From positions 75,089 through 139,088 of the forward strand of contig CAYQJS010000006.1 in NCBI GenBank assembly GCA_964417895.1: a DNA stretch of 64,000 nucleotides. The letters run 5' to 3'. This document shows positions 1-8,724 of the stretch, piece by piece. Made by a program: the position numbers and the translations under genes. The notes below the pieces were generated by a model. It did no database searches, was not told the DNA's origin, and saw nothing but the letters and a program-made list of their open reading frames with translations. The stretch is from CAYQJS01 sp964417895. GTDB lineage: Bacteria; Chloroflexota; UBA6077; SHYK01. How positions within the stretch are numbered: the first letter of the stretch is position 1; each line of letters opens with the position of its first letter.

Positions 1-903
1 CCCTGCGAGGAGCAGGCCGAAGCGCGCATGGAGTGCCGCGGACCCCCGGACCCCGGCGTTCAGTGGGCGAGGCTCCTCGGTGCTCAAGTACAGCCGAACG
101 AGGTGGATGGGTAGAGGCGCCGTCAGAAGGGACACCAGCGCTGTATAGGGCAGCGACGCGGACGCTACCGCCGCCATAGGGATCGCGTACGCACCGGTTA
201 GCAGCGCCGCGTACAGAACCAGGCCGGCCCGCCGCCCGAGCACCACCACTACCGTATGGCGGCCGACCTTGTCATCCGCTGTGACGTCTCGAAGGTTATT
301 GGCGAGCAGAATCGACGCCACGAGACAGCCGACCGGGAGCGAGGCCCAGATAGCGGACGGCGTTATGGCGCCAGTCTGAATGAAGGAGGCGAGCCCCACG
401 ATGACCGGACCCATGAAGATGAACACCTCGAGCTCGCCCAGGGGCGTATACGCAACGGGGAGGGGACCTCCGGTGTAGACGTACCCGGCAGCCGCGCTTA
501 GCAGCCCAACCGCGAGCACGAGGGGCGAGGTACGGGCCACGATGTACATTCCCAGCAGGAACGCCACAACGTAGCAGGCGGCCGCCATTTTGAAGACGCG
601 CGGGGCGGGAACGAGCCCTCGTACGATGGCCCCGGCGATTCCCACCGTGTCCGGGGTGTCCAGCCCGTGCTTGAAGTCGTAGTACTCATTGAACATGTTC
701 GTGGCGATCTGAATTAGAACCGAAGCCAGAAGCATCGCAGCGAACAGGTCGGGCGACCGAAGGCCAGTGGTCGCGAAGGCAACCGCCGTGCCCACCAGGA
801 CCGGCACGGCGGACGCTGTCAGGGAAAATGGTCGCGCGAGCCGCCACCAGACATGCCAGTCGAAGCGCTCAGGGTGGGCCGCTCCGAGCGCGGATTCGGT
901 CAT
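1..903 (-). CDS. menA: 1,4-dihydroxy-2-naphthoate polyprenyltransferase (3' end cut by window edge)
   Basis: UbiA-superfamily membrane prenyltransferase that attaches the polyprenyl chain to 1,4-dihydroxy-2-naphthoate in menaquinone synthesis. Read on the minus strand, an open frame of 301 codons starts with ATG at 903-901 and runs off the window without a stop. The N-terminus has the MenA pattern WWRLARPFSLTAS. The first Asp-rich region is NMFNEYYDFKHG (N..N..YD...G) and the second is NNLRDVTADDKVGR. Several hydrophobic helices alternate with these loops. The length is already close to a full MenA of about 300 residues, so little is missing. It is divergent from the VOC gene, with 60 bases between starts. 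Family assignment is firm. It implies menaquinone, which fits the ETF:quinone oxidoreductase-like gene further along. Confidence 0.88.
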   Translation of the reverse strand, partial: MTESALGAAHPERFDWHVWWRLARPFSLTASAVPVLVGTAVAFATTGLRSPDLFAAMLLASVLIQIATNMFNEYYDFKHGLDTPDTVGIAGAIVRGLVPAPRVFKMAAACYVVAFLLGMYIVARTSPLVLAVGLLSAAAGYVYTGGPLPVAYTPLGELEVFIFMGPVIVGLASFIQTGAITPSAIWASLPVGCLVASILLANNLRDVTADDKVGRHTVVVVLGRRAGLVLYAALLTGAYAIPMAAVASASLPYTALVSLLTAPLPIHLVRLYLSTEEPRPLNAGVRGSAALHARFGLLLAG

Positions 904-963
904 CCGGAGCACCGTCCGCGCTGTGTTAGGATGGATTCACTCTGTTTGCGAGGAGACAGCGCT

Positions 964-1338
964 ATGTTCAAGGTCAAGGGGATCCGCTCCTGGAATATCA
1001 ACGCCGAGAACCTCGACGAGATGATGAAGTTCTACCGCGACTTCGTCGGCGCCGACGAGGGTCGCAACGCCACCATTGGCGGCGTCACGGTGGCGCACGT
1101 GAAGCTCGGGGACTTGACTCTCGGGTTGTTCGACGCATCGGAGGGCCCACGGCCGGGCGTGCCGCATCACACGCTGGATATCGAATGGCCGGGCGACCTC
1201 GAGACCGTCACGAAGCAGCTCGAGGGCAGCGGCATCAAGCTGCAGGCTACGCGTCAGCACCGCGATGGCCCCGGCTACTCGCTGTACTTCGATGATCCCA
1301 GCGGGAACCGCATCGAGCTATCCACCGATCCAGACTAG
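964..1338 (+). CDS. VOC (glyoxalase/bleomycin-resistance fold) family protein
   Basis: Encodes 124 residues, the size of a single vicinal-oxygen-chelate module pair. The ATG at 964 is preceded by GAGGAGAC about 7 bases upstream, which makes it a better start than earlier in-frame codons. The N-terminal half contains the usual RSWNINAENLDEMMKFYRD element and the C-terminal half ends in YFDDPSGNRIELSTDPD, the classic VOC finish in which the Glu of IEL is a metal ligand. His in HHTLDIEW is a second candidate ligand. VOC proteins include dioxygenases, isomerases, glyoxalases and drug-binding proteins, and the substrate cannot be told from sequence. It is divergent from menA and stands alone. Confidence 0.85.
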   Translation: MFKVKGIRSWNINAENLDEMMKFYRDFVGADEGRNATIGGVTVAHVKLGDLTLGLFDASEGPRPGVPHHTLDIEWPGDLETVTKQLEGSGIKLQATRQHRDGPGYSLYFDDPSGNRIELSTDPD

Positions 1339-1357
1339 GCCCTCGACGCCGACTGAT

Positions 1358-3430
1358 TCAGGACACCGGGGCGGAAGCTCCTTCTATGCCGAGTTGGAAC
1401 TGAAGCTCGTTGGGCTCTGTTGCAGGCAGGTCGCAGGCAAAGCCGCGGCAGACGTAGGCCGCCGCGCGGCCGTCCACGAGCCCTCGACCCTCGAGCAAGG
1501 GTATCGCCTTGGCCGCATTGACGTCGTGGGGACGCGCCACCGCCGCCGCCACGTTCGGCAGATAGTGCTGGTGAAGGACTGCCACGAGGGCAGCTGTGTC
1601 CGCGCGCTCCGGCTCTCCGATGACTGCCACCTCGAAGGGCGGACCGAGATAGTAGTCCAGGGCACACAGCAAGTTGCCCATTCCCGTTCCGTGCTGCTGC
1701 ATGAGCTGGCTCAAGCCCGTGAGCGCGCTGCGCGCGAGGCGCTCGTACTCCGGGTTGCCGGTGAAGCTCCACAGCTTCAATAGGACGCCACACGCCAGCG
1801 ACGTACCGGACGGCGTGGCATTGTCCCAGATGTCTCGCGGCCGAGCGACGAGCGGCTCTGCGTCTCGGGCGTTGTCGAAGAAAGAACCGCTCGCGTCATC
1901 CCAGAACCGCTCCACCATGGCATCCGCGATGTCCCGCGCCGTCGTGTAGCAGCGCAGGTCATGAATCGACTCGTAAAGCGCGAGAAGCCCGTCCGCGACA
2001 CTGGCATAGTCATCCAGGTAGCCGGCGATCTTCGTCCTGCCGTCCTTATGGACCCGCAAGAGCTGGTCGTCGCGCCACATTTCGGAGATCAGGAAGTCCG
2101 CATTCGCCGCGGCGGTCGCCCTATCTTCCGGTCTCCCGAGCGCGCGCGCCGCCTCCGCGAAGGTTCGTAGCATCAGCCCGTTCCAGGCAGAGAGAACCTT
2201 GTCATCACGCGCGGGGGCGACTCGCATGGAGCGCGCCGCGAGGAGCTGCGCCTGGGCCCGGGTCATGGCATCGACGATCTCCGGCGCGGTCCGCCCGTGC
2301 CGGGCCGTGAGATTTGCCCCTTCGGCGAGTCCGGTCAGTATGGTCTTGCCCTCGAAATTTCCGGTCTCGGTCACGCCGAAAAAGTCGAGTACCAGCGGTG
2401 CGTCTGCGTGCCCGACAACCGCCCTGATCTCGTCGGGGGTCCACACGTAGTAGCTTCCTTCCACCCCATCGCTGTCCGCGTCCTGGGTGCTGAAAAACCC
2501 TCCTTCCTCGTGCACCATCTCGCGACGCACATAGTCAAGTGTCTCCTCGACGATCCGCCGATAAAGCGGCGAGCGCGTGACCTGGTAGGCATGGAGGTAG
2601 GTGCGAGCCAGCAGCGCGTTGTCGTAAAGCATCTTCTCGAAGTGGGGCACGAGCCAGCGGCCGTCCACCGAGTAGCGATGGAAGCCGCCACCGATCTGGT
2701 CGTAGATTCCCCCGCGGGCCATCTTCTGCAGCGTGGTGTCCACGATCTCGCGCGCCCGCTCATTGCCGGTGCGATTGTGGTATCGGAGGAGGAACTCCAG
2801 AGCCATGGCCTGCGGGAACTTCGGAGCCCGGCCGAATCCTCCGTTCGCTGTGTCGAACTGCGCCGCAAGCGACTCGAACGCCGCATCCAGTACTGCCCCG
2901 TCCAGTGCCGCCGAAGGCGCCGCGGCGAGAGTCTGTTGCCGGATGAACTCGGTCACTCGGCTTGCCGTCAGGTCGATGTCGGTGCGCTGTCCAGCGAACC
3001 CCTCGGCCACCGAGGCCAGGACTCGGCGGAAACCGGGGAGCCCTCCTCGGTCGGTGGGTGGAAAGTACGTCCCACCATAGAACGGTTTCCTCTCAGGCGT
3101 AAGAAACACGGTCATCGGCCAGCCACCCTGGCCGGTCATTCCCTGCACGGCAGTCATGTAGATCTGGTCCAGGTCCGGCCGCTCCTCCCGGTCCACTTTG
3201 ATGTTCACAAAGTGGTCGTTCATCAGTCCCGCGGTTGTCGCGTCTTCAAAGGACTCGTGCTCCATGACGTGGCACCAGTGGCAGGCGGAGTAGCCGATGC
3301 TGAGCAAGATGGGCTTGTCCTCTGCACGCGCCCGGGCGAAGGCCTCGTCGCCCCACGGATACCAGTCCACCGGATTATGGGCATGCTGGAGTAAGTACGG
3401 ACTCGTCTCGTGGATTAGTCGATTGGCCAT
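1358..3430 (-). CDS. DUF255 thioredoxin-fold / six-hairpin glycosidase-like protein (YyaL type)
   Basis: A 690-residue protein of the YyaL/SSP411 (spermatogenesis-associated protein 20) family. The N-terminal 170 residues form the DsbH-like thioredoxin domain, with the signature NPVDWYPWGDEAF and the redox motif C50-HW-C53. The remainder is an alpha/alpha-barrel resembling N-acylglucosamine 2-epimerases (GGFGRAPKFPQ, GGGFHRYSVDGRWLVPHFEKM). The length matches the family norm. The start ATG at 3430 gives the typical MANRLIHETSPYLLQHAHNPV opening in two parts (NRLIHETSPYL, QHAHNPVDW). The biochemical role is not established for this family; a redox or carbohydrate function is often suggested. 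It is divergent from citrate synthase. Confidence 0.9.
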   Translation of the reverse strand: MANRLIHETSPYLLQHAHNPVDWYPWGDEAFARARAEDKPILLSIGYSACHWCHVMEHESFEDATTAGLMNDHFVNIKVDREERPDLDQIYMTAVQGMTGQGGWPMTVFLTPERKPFYGGTYFPPTDRGGLPGFRRVLASVAEGFAGQRTDIDLTASRVTEFIRQQTLAAAPSAALDGAVLDAAFESLAAQFDTANGGFGRAPKFPQAMALEFLLRYHNRTGNERAREIVDTTLQKMARGGIYDQIGGGFHRYSVDGRWLVPHFEKMLYDNALLARTYLHAYQVTRSPLYRRIVEETLDYVRREMVHEEGGFFSTQDADSDGVEGSYYVWTPDEIRAVVGHADAPLVLDFFGVTETGNFEGKTILTGLAEGANLTARHGRTAPEIVDAMTRAQAQLLAARSMRVAPARDDKVLSAWNGLMLRTFAEAARALGRPEDRATAAANADFLISEMWRDDQLLRVHKDGRTKIAGYLDDYASVADGLLALYESIHDLRCYTTARDIADAMVERFWDDASGSFFDNARDAEPLVARPRDIWDNATPSGTSLACGVLLKLWSFTGNPEYERLARSALTGLSQLMQQHGTGMGNLLCALDYYLGPPFEVAVIGEPERADTAALVAVLHQHYLPNVAAAVARPHDVNAAKAIPLLEGRGLVDGRAAAYVCRGFACDLPATEPNELQFQLGIEGASAPVS

Positions 3431-3578
3431 CGTACGAGCTCCTGTGCGAGCCTCAGCGCCGCCTTCCTAGCATAACCGTTAAGCGGCTGCGCGGCCCGCG
3501 TGCGCACGCGGCGGTATACTTTCACTCCGGACATGCCCCCGCGGCCGCATGAGCAGTGCGCTTTGGAGGGAGAGAGAG

Positions 3579-4700
3579 ATGGCTGCAGCCAACCTCGGCC
3601 TCGAGGACGTGGTCGTCGGCCCGTCCTCGGTCTGCGACGTCAACGGGAAGACCGGGCAACTCATCTATCGTGGCTACGACATCCACGATCTAGTCGAGCA
3701 TGCGACGTTCGAGGAAGTTGTCTACCTCCTATGGCACGAAGACCTGCCGACCCGCGCTCAGCTCCAAACCTTCAATACGGAGCTTCAGGGAAACCGATCT
3801 CTCCCGTCAGGCGTGACCGATCTGCTGAAGAGCGTGCCCCGCGGGGCGGCCCCGATGGACGTCCTGCGGACGGCGGTCTCGCTGCTGGGGCTCTACGATC
3901 CCGATGGGCGCGATAACTCCATCGAGGCCACGCGGCGCAAGGCGGTTCGGCTCACGGCCCAGATACCGACTGTCGTCGCCACGTTCCACCGGATTCGCGA
4001 GACGAAGGAGATCGTGAGCCCCGACCCGTCGCTGAGCTCGGCCGCGAACCTGCTGTATATGATGCGGGGGGAGCGGCCGGACGACTACATGGCGCGCACC
4101 ATGGACGTCGCCTTGAGCCTCCACGCCGACCACGAGTTCAACGCGTCCACCTTCGCCGCTCGTGTGACCATCGCGACGCTTTCGGACATCTACGATGCCA
4201 TCACGTCGGCCATCGGTGCGCTGTCGGGGCCGCTCCACGGCGGCGCCAACGAGCAGGTGATGCGGATGCTGCTCCAGGTGGGCAATGAAGAGGCTGCCGA
4301 GCAATGGATCAGGGATGCGCTCGCTCGCAGGGCGCGGATCATGGGATTCGGCCACCGGGTGTACAAGACCGATGATCCGCGCGCGGTTGTGCTCAAAGAG
4401 ATGTCGCGCGAGCTCGGCGAACGCACTGGCCAGCCGCAGTGGTTCCGCATCTCCGATAGGATCCAGCAGGTCATGCTCGAGGAGAAGGGCCTCTACGCGA
4501 ACGTCGATTTCTACTCGGCGTCCGCCTATTACGTCATGGGCATCCCGATCGACCTGTACACGCCGATATTCGCGGCCAGCCGCATTTCCGGTTGGTCAGC
4601 GCACGTGCTCGAGCAGCTGGGCAACAATCGGTTGATTCGTCCGCGGTCCGACTACGTCGGCCCAAGAGACAAGCGGGTTGTGCCCATCGACCAGCGATGA
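3579..4700 (+). CDS. gltA: Citrate synthase
   Basis: Condenses acetyl-CoA and oxaloacetate to citrate, the entry step of the TCA cycle. The 373 residues match the shorter type found in Gram-positives, archaea and Chloroflexota. The catalytic triad is visible: His220 in GPLHGGANEQ, His259 in GFGHRVYKTDDPR and Asp310 in ANVDFYSASAYY. The ATG at 3579 directly follows GGAGGGAGAGAGAG, a strong ribosome-binding site; an in-frame ATG 30 bases earlier (3549) lacks one. A related 2-methylcitrate synthase activity cannot be excluded. The ABC transporter ATPase begins 7 bases after the stop. A TATACT hexamer at 3515-3520 could be a -10 box, but no convincing -35 box lies at the right distance. Confidence 0.93.
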   Translation: MAAANLGLEDVVVGPSSVCDVNGKTGQLIYRGYDIHDLVEHATFEEVVYLLWHEDLPTRAQLQTFNTELQGNRSLPSGVTDLLKSVPRGAAPMDVLRTAVSLLGLYDPDGRDNSIEATRRKAVRLTAQIPTVVATFHRIRETKEIVSPDPSLSSAANLLYMMRGERPDDYMARTMDVALSLHADHEFNASTFAARVTIATLSDIYDAITSAIGALSGPLHGGANEQVMRMLLQVGNEEAAEQWIRDALARRARIMGFGHRVYKTDDPRAVVLKEMSRELGERTGQPQWFRISDRIQQVMLEEKGLYANVDFYSASAYYVMGIPIDLYTPIFAASRISGWSAHVLEQLGNNRLIRPRSDYVGPRDKRVVPIDQR

Positions 4701-4707
4701 GCTTTCC

Positions 4708-5469
4708 TTGAGCGCACCGATCATCGAGGTCGAGTCGCTCCGCAAAAACTTCGGGTCGGTCGTCGCGGTCGATGGCATCTCCTTCAGCGTGGACCGGGGC
4801 CAGGTCTTTGGGATCCTGGGCCCTAACGGCGCCGGGAAGACGACCACGCTGGAGATCATGGAGACGCTGCAGAAGCCGACTGCTGGCAGCGTCTGCATCG
4901 ACGGGCTCGACGTGGAGCGCGACGCCTGGGCGGTGAAGTCGCGCATCGGCGTTCAGCTCCAGTCGTCTGGCTTCTACCCTGAGCTTACGCTGGTCCAACT
5001 GCTGGAAATGTTCGCCGCTCTCTACAACGTCTGGATCGACCCTCCTGCCGTGCTTAGGCGGTTCCAGCTCGAGGAGAAGGCCTCGACCTACTACAACAAA
5101 CTCTCCGGTGGGCAGAAACAGCGCTTCTCCCTCGCCACGACACTGATCCATCGGCCGCTCGTCATCTTCCTGGACGAGCCCACCACGGGGCTCGATCCGC
5201 AGGCCCGTCTCAACCTCTGGGACCTGATGCGCGAGGTGCAGCGGGAAGGGGTGACGCTGGTCGTGACCACCCATTACATGGAGGAAGCGGAGCAACTATG
5301 CGACCGACTGGCCATCATGGACCGGGGACGGATCATCGAGACGGGCACGCCGAGGGCGCTCATCGACGACCTGCTGGCGACCGGCTTCCGGAAGCCCGCC
5401 ATCCGCCAAGAGGCCACTCTCGAGGATGTCTTCCTGTCACTCACTGGCCGAATGCTGCGCGATGATTGA
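4708..5469 (+). CDS. ABC transporter ATP-binding protein (ABC-2 / DrrA type)
   Basis: A 253-residue nucleotide-binding subunit with Walker A (GPNGAGKTT), signature LSGGQKQRFSLA, Walker B (VIFLDEPTTGLD) and the switch His in VVTTHYMEEAE. The MEEAEQLCDR stretch after the H-loop is typical of the DrrA/CcmA-like multidrug and polysaccharide exporters. No ATG lies at the expected position. TTG at 4708, just after the citrate synthase stop, gives the usual start a few residues before VESLRKNFGS; another TTG at 4678 lies inside citrate synthase. The stop overlaps the permease start by 8 bases, so the two are translationally coupled. The substrate is unknown. Confidence 0.9.
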   Translation: MSAPIIEVESLRKNFGSVVAVDGISFSVDRGQVFGILGPNGAGKTTTLEIMETLQKPTAGSVCIDGLDVERDAWAVKSRIGVQLQSSGFYPELTLVQLLEMFAALYNVWIDPPAVLRRFQLEEKASTYYNKLSGGQKQRFSLATTLIHRPLVIFLDEPTTGLDPQARLNLWDLMREVQREGVTLVVTTHYMEEAEQLCDRLAIMDRGRIIETGTPRALIDDLLATGFRKPAIRQEATLEDVFLSLTGRMLRDD

Positions 5470-6601
5470 GGCACAGGGGGTCGCTGCTCGCGGGTCGGCG
5501 GAAGGCGGAGCTGGCACTCCGACGGGCGCAGCGGGTCAGCGCAAGCCAAATGAGCTGCGTGCCCTCGCGGCGCTTACGTACTACCCGTTCCTGGCGATGA
5601 TGCGAAACGTCGCCACCTTCGCCTTCGGGTTCGTATTCCCCGTGGCTTTTATTTCGGTGTTCGGTCTCATTGGAATAGGACCAGGCGGGGCGCGGCTGGG
5701 GATCGTGCGCGACAGCGCCCGCGGACCGGTGTTCGACGCCCTCGAGGGCTTTCCGGCCATCTCCCTAGTTCACGGCGATCGGAGCGAATTGGAGCGCCAG
5801 CTCCGACTTGGGAAGATCGAGGGGCTCGTCGACATCAGCGGACAGCGCGTAGCGTTGGAGGTAAACGCCGCGAGTCCAATGAGCCAGGCCTCGAGGCTGT
5901 TCGTGCAGGGGGCGCTGGACCGTCTGAATCTGCAGACCTCCGGCGTTTCATCGCCGCCCTACTCACTCCAGGTGCAGGAGGTGGCGGGGCGGACCGATCG
6001 ATACATCGACTTCGCCCTGCCGGGTCAGATCGGCTTCGCTCTGCTGTCGACGGCTATATTCGGCACGACGTTCGGCCTATTGTTCCTGAAGCACGCCCTC
6101 ATTCTGAAGCGCCTGCTCGCGACACCTGTGCGAGGAATCACGATTCTCCTGGGGCAGGGGCTTGCTCGCCTGATCGTCGCTCTGCTGCAGACCATCGTCA
6201 TCCTCGGCCTCGGGGTCTTCGCTTTCGGGTTCCAGCTTGCAAATGGGGCCACCACATTCGCGGCCATGGTCGCCCTATCGGCACTGGGGTTGATCATATT
6301 CCTCGGGTTCGGACTGTTCATCGCCGGCCGAACGAGCAATGAGAACGCGGCGTCGCCATTGACGAACCTCTTCACCCTGCCGCAGTTCCTGCTCAGCGGC
6401 GTGTTCTTTCCCAGCGATGTCTTTCCCGGCTGGGTGCGTGTTGTCGCAGAGAACTTGCCGCTCTCGTACTTCAACGTCGCAATGCGGCAGGTGGCCACCG
6501 AGGGCGTCGGAATCTCGGAGATAGCGCTACCGGTCCTCGGTCTGTGCGCGTGGGGTCTGCTGGCCTATGTCCTCGCGGCCCGAACGTTTAAGTGGGTGTA
6601 A
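5462..6601 (+). CDS. ABC-2 type transporter permease
   Basis: Membrane partner of the preceding ATPase, 379 residues. The ATG at 5462 sits inside the end of the ATPase gene (ATGATTGA overlap), a normal coupled start. After a cytoplasmic N-terminus comes one transmembrane segment (FAFGFVFPVAFISVFGLIG). A roughly 130-residue extracytoplasmic domain follows, and then five more hydrophobic segments in the C-terminal half. This is the ABC2_membrane_3 topology. LPQFLLSGVFFPSDVFPGWV is the ABC-2 signature region. The pair could export a drug, lipid or polymer. No regulator is adjacent. Confidence 0.88.
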   Translation: MIEAQGVAARGSAEGGAGTPTGAAGQRKPNELRALAALTYYPFLAMMRNVATFAFGFVFPVAFISVFGLIGIGPGGARLGIVRDSARGPVFDALEGFPAISLVHGDRSELERQLRLGKIEGLVDISGQRVALEVNAASPMSQASRLFVQGALDRLNLQTSGVSSPPYSLQVQEVAGRTDRYIDFALPGQIGFALLSTAIFGTTFGLLFLKHALILKRLLATPVRGITILLGQGLARLIVALLQTIVILGLGVFAFGFQLANGATTFAAMVALSALGLIIFLGFGLFIAGRTSNENAASPLTNLFTLPQFLLSGVFFPSDVFPGWVRVVAENLPLSYFNVAMRQVATEGVGISEIALPVLGLCAWGLLAYVLAARTFKWV

Positions 6602-6625
6602 CGCGTCCGAGTCCGTGACATTTTG

Positions 6626-6655
6626 TTGACGAGTTTTCGTCGCGAACGCTATAAA
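6626..6655 (+). promoter_or_regulatory. Sigma-70-like promoter of the riboflavin operon
   Basis: TTGACG at 6626-6631 and TATAAA at 6650-6655 are separated by 18 bases. They lie about 25 bases upstream of the FMN riboswitch, so the transcript would start just before the aptamer. Hexamers and spacing are close to consensus. Confidence 0.75.
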
Positions 6656-6675
6656 TGTAAAGACAATCGAATAGG

Positions 6676-6864
6676 TTCAAGTCCTTCAGGGCAAGGTGAG
6701 TCCGCTGTGGCGGATGATTCCTGACCGGCGGTGGCCCGCAAGTCGCATACCGGATTTTCCGGAACTGATCGCGGCGAGCGGGGAGCCCGCGAGCCACCTG
6801 AAGAGGTGGCATGATCTGGTCGAAAGCCAGGGCCGACGGTAGAGTCCGGATGGGAGAAGGCACG
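6676..6864 (+). promoter_or_regulatory. FMN riboswitch (RFN element)
   Basis: The conserved RFN blocks occur in order: CTTCAGGGCAAGGTG (about 6684-6698), TTCCTGACCGGCGGT (about 6718-6732), CCCGCGAGCC (6786-6795), CTGGTCGAAAGCCAG (about 6816-6830), GCCGACGGTAGAGTCCGGAT (about 6832-6851) and GGGAGAAGG (6852-6860). The P3 arm is enlarged by an extra hairpin around 6735-6775. FMN binding should allow the downstream terminator to form and shut off ribD-ribE-ribBA-ribH. The order of the blocks and the position before ribD make this very secure. Confidence 0.93.
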
Positions 6865-6878
6865 CGCGTCGCGCTCGG

Positions 6879-6915
6879 CGACTCGAGGACGCTGTGTGTC
6901 TTCGAGTCGTTTTTT
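6879..6915 (+). terminator. Intrinsic terminator of the FMN riboswitch expression platform
   Basis: CGACTCGAGGA (6879-6889) pairs with TCTTCGAGTCG (6899-6909) over 11 base pairs, including one G-U, around a 9-base loop, and is followed directly by six T residues. It lies between the aptamer and ribD, so it is the transcription-attenuation switch. Confidence 0.88.
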
Positions 6916-6975
6916 GTTGGACCGGCGGACCTGTCGGCTCGGGCGGCCCGAAAGGAACGCTAGGAGGAGCACTGG

Positions 6976-8097
6976 TTGAATTACATGGAGGAGGCCCTGG
7001 TCCTGGCCGAAGGCGCACTCGGGTGGTGCAGCCCGAACCCGGCCGTCGGGGCGGTGCTCGTTCGAGATGGCCAGGTTGTCGGGACAGGGTTCACGCGCCC
7101 GCCTGGCGGGGCGCACGCCGAGGTTGTAGCGCTACAGGCTGCCGGACCCGCAGCCCGGGGGGCGGACCTGTACGTCACCCTCGAGCCCTGTGGCCACCAT
7201 GGGCGCACGCCCCCATGCACCGATGCGCTTATCGCTGCCGGTGTCCGATCGGTGCACGCGGCCATCTCTGACCCAAGCCCGTGGGTCGATGGCGCCGGCC
7301 TGAAGGCGCTGGAGGCGGCCGGCATTCCCACGGTGGTAGGCGAATATCGCGCCGGGGCCGAGCGTCTCAACGAAGCGTACTTCAAATGGATCAGAACACG
7401 AACCCCATTCGTGACCTTCAAGTACGCGATGACCGCCGATGGCAAGATCGCCACCCGTACCGGCTCATCGTTCTGGATCACGGGCCTCGAAGCTCGCAGC
7501 CACGTCGCTCGCCTGCGGTCGAGGGTGGACGCGGTCCTGGTGGGTATCGACACTGTAATCGCCGACGACCCACAGTTGACCGCGCGGCCCGACGAGTTGT
7601 GCGATGGCGATCCGCACCCCGTCCACCAGCCCCTTCGCGTAGTGTTGGATAGCCACGCACGGCTGCCGGAGAGCGCGAAGGTTGTTTCAGGGGGGCTGCC
7701 GGGGAAGACGCTTCTCTGCACCACGGATCGAGCGCCCGCCGATCATCTTAGCCGCCTCGAGGCTCTGGGAGTGGAGGTTCTGGTTCTCCCCGCGCGCGAT
7801 AGCCGCGTCGACGTATGTGCGGCCATGAGCGCCCTGGGTGAGCGCGACGTGACGTCGGTATTGGCGGAAGCTGGAGGCACGCTTGGCGCGAGCCTCCTGG
7901 CAGCAGGAGCCGTGGACAAGGTGCTCGCGTTCGTAGCCCCGAAGATCGTAGGCGGCCGTGACGCGCCAACCCCTGTCGAAGGGAGCGGCCTGGAGTTGAT
8001 GGACCGCGCCATGGAGCTGCGTGACCCCGAGTGGATCGTGCTGGGTCGAGACGTGCTCATGAGCGCGTACGTCGACGATCGGGCTCTGGAAGCATAG
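6976..8097 (+). CDS. ribD: Bifunctional diaminohydroxyphosphoribosylaminopyrimidine deaminase / reductase
   Basis: Carries out the second and third steps of riboflavin synthesis: deamination of the pyrimidine, then NADPH-dependent reduction of the ribosyl chain. It has 373 residues. The N-terminal cytidine-deaminase-like domain has the zinc motif GGAHAEVVAL followed by EPCGHHGRTPPC. The C-terminal RibD reductase domain begins near residue 145 (TPFVTFKYAMTADGKIA). The start is TTG at 6976, eight bases after AGGAGG; an ATG three codons later is the alternative. It is the first gene of the operon behind the FMN riboswitch, and its stop abuts the ribE start with no gap. Confidence 0.95.
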   Translation: MNYMEEALVLAEGALGWCSPNPAVGAVLVRDGQVVGTGFTRPPGGAHAEVVALQAAGPAARGADLYVTLEPCGHHGRTPPCTDALIAAGVRSVHAAISDPSPWVDGAGLKALEAAGIPTVVGEYRAGAERLNEAYFKWIRTRTPFVTFKYAMTADGKIATRTGSSFWITGLEARSHVARLRSRVDAVLVGIDTVIADDPQLTARPDELCDGDPHPVHQPLRVVLDSHARLPESAKVVSGGLPGKTLLCTTDRAPADHLSRLEALGVEVLVLPARDSRVDVCAAMSALGERDVTSVLAEAGGTLGASLLAAGAVDKVLAFVAPKIVGGRDAPTPVEGSGLELMDRAMELRDPEWIVLGRDVLMSAYVDDRALEA

Positions 8098-8709
8098 GTG
8101 TTCACCGGCATCGTCGAGGAAGTCGGAACCCTTCGGTCCCTCGACCGGACAGTTGACGGCGTCCGCGTGTGGGTGGACGCGGCTCTCGTCCGAGAAGGGC
8201 TGGCTCTTGGCGACAGTGTGAGCGTAGACGGCGCCTGTCTCACGATCGCAGTGCTGGACGCCACGGGCTTCGCCGTTGGGCTCTCACCCGAGACGCTGCG
8301 GCGCACCACGCTAGGGACCGCGATGCCAGGAACCAGGGTGAACCTGGAGCGCGCGGTCCGCGTCGGGGACCGGCTCGGAGGTCATTATGTGCAGGGCCAC
8401 GTCGACGGGACGGCGACCATCGCCGCCATGCGTGAGGAGGGGGATTCCCTGGTCGTCACTTTCGAAGCCCCCACCGCGTTGATGCCCTATATCGTCGAAA
8501 AGGGGTTCGTGACCATCGACGGGATTAGCCTCACCGTGACAGAGCGGAGGGGCAGCGAGTTCTCGGTAGCGCTCGTGGCATACACGCGGGAGCACGTGGG
8601 GCTCGCGCACAAGTTCCGAGGGGGATTGGTGAACCTCGAAGTCGACATTATCGCGAAGTACGTGGAGAGCATTTTGGGGGAGAGGCTGGGCGCGACGGCG
8701 CCCGCCTGA
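8098..8709 (+). CDS. ribE: Riboflavin synthase, alpha subunit
   Basis: Dismutates two molecules of 6,7-dimethyl-8-ribityllumazine into riboflavin and the diaminouracil. The 203 residues form the usual tandem beta-barrel repeat. Repeat one opens with the canonical FTGIVEEVG; repeat two contains GGHYVQGHVDGTA. SVDGACLT and TIDGISLTV are the paired ligand-binding strands. GTG at 8098 follows the ribD TAG immediately, and with MFTGIVEE at the N-terminus the start is secure. Confidence 0.95.
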   Translation: MFTGIVEEVGTLRSLDRTVDGVRVWVDAALVREGLALGDSVSVDGACLTIAVLDATGFAVGLSPETLRRTTLGTAMPGTRVNLERAVRVGDRLGGHYVQGHVDGTATIAAMREEGDSLVVTFEAPTALMPYIVEKGFVTIDGISLTVTERRGSEFSVALVAYTREHVGLAHKFRGGLVNLEVDIIAKYVESILGERLGATAPA

Positions 8710-8724
8710 CTGAGGGAGGCGAAT

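Noticed and set aside
2297..3394. 365-codon open frame on the plus strand
   Set aside because: Antisense of the DUF255 gene, which has the CHWC motif and full-length family similarity.
6670..6690. GGTTCAAGTCC resembling a tRNA T-loop
   Set aside because: No acceptor, D or anticodon stems around it; the sequence is the 5' edge of the FMN riboswitch.
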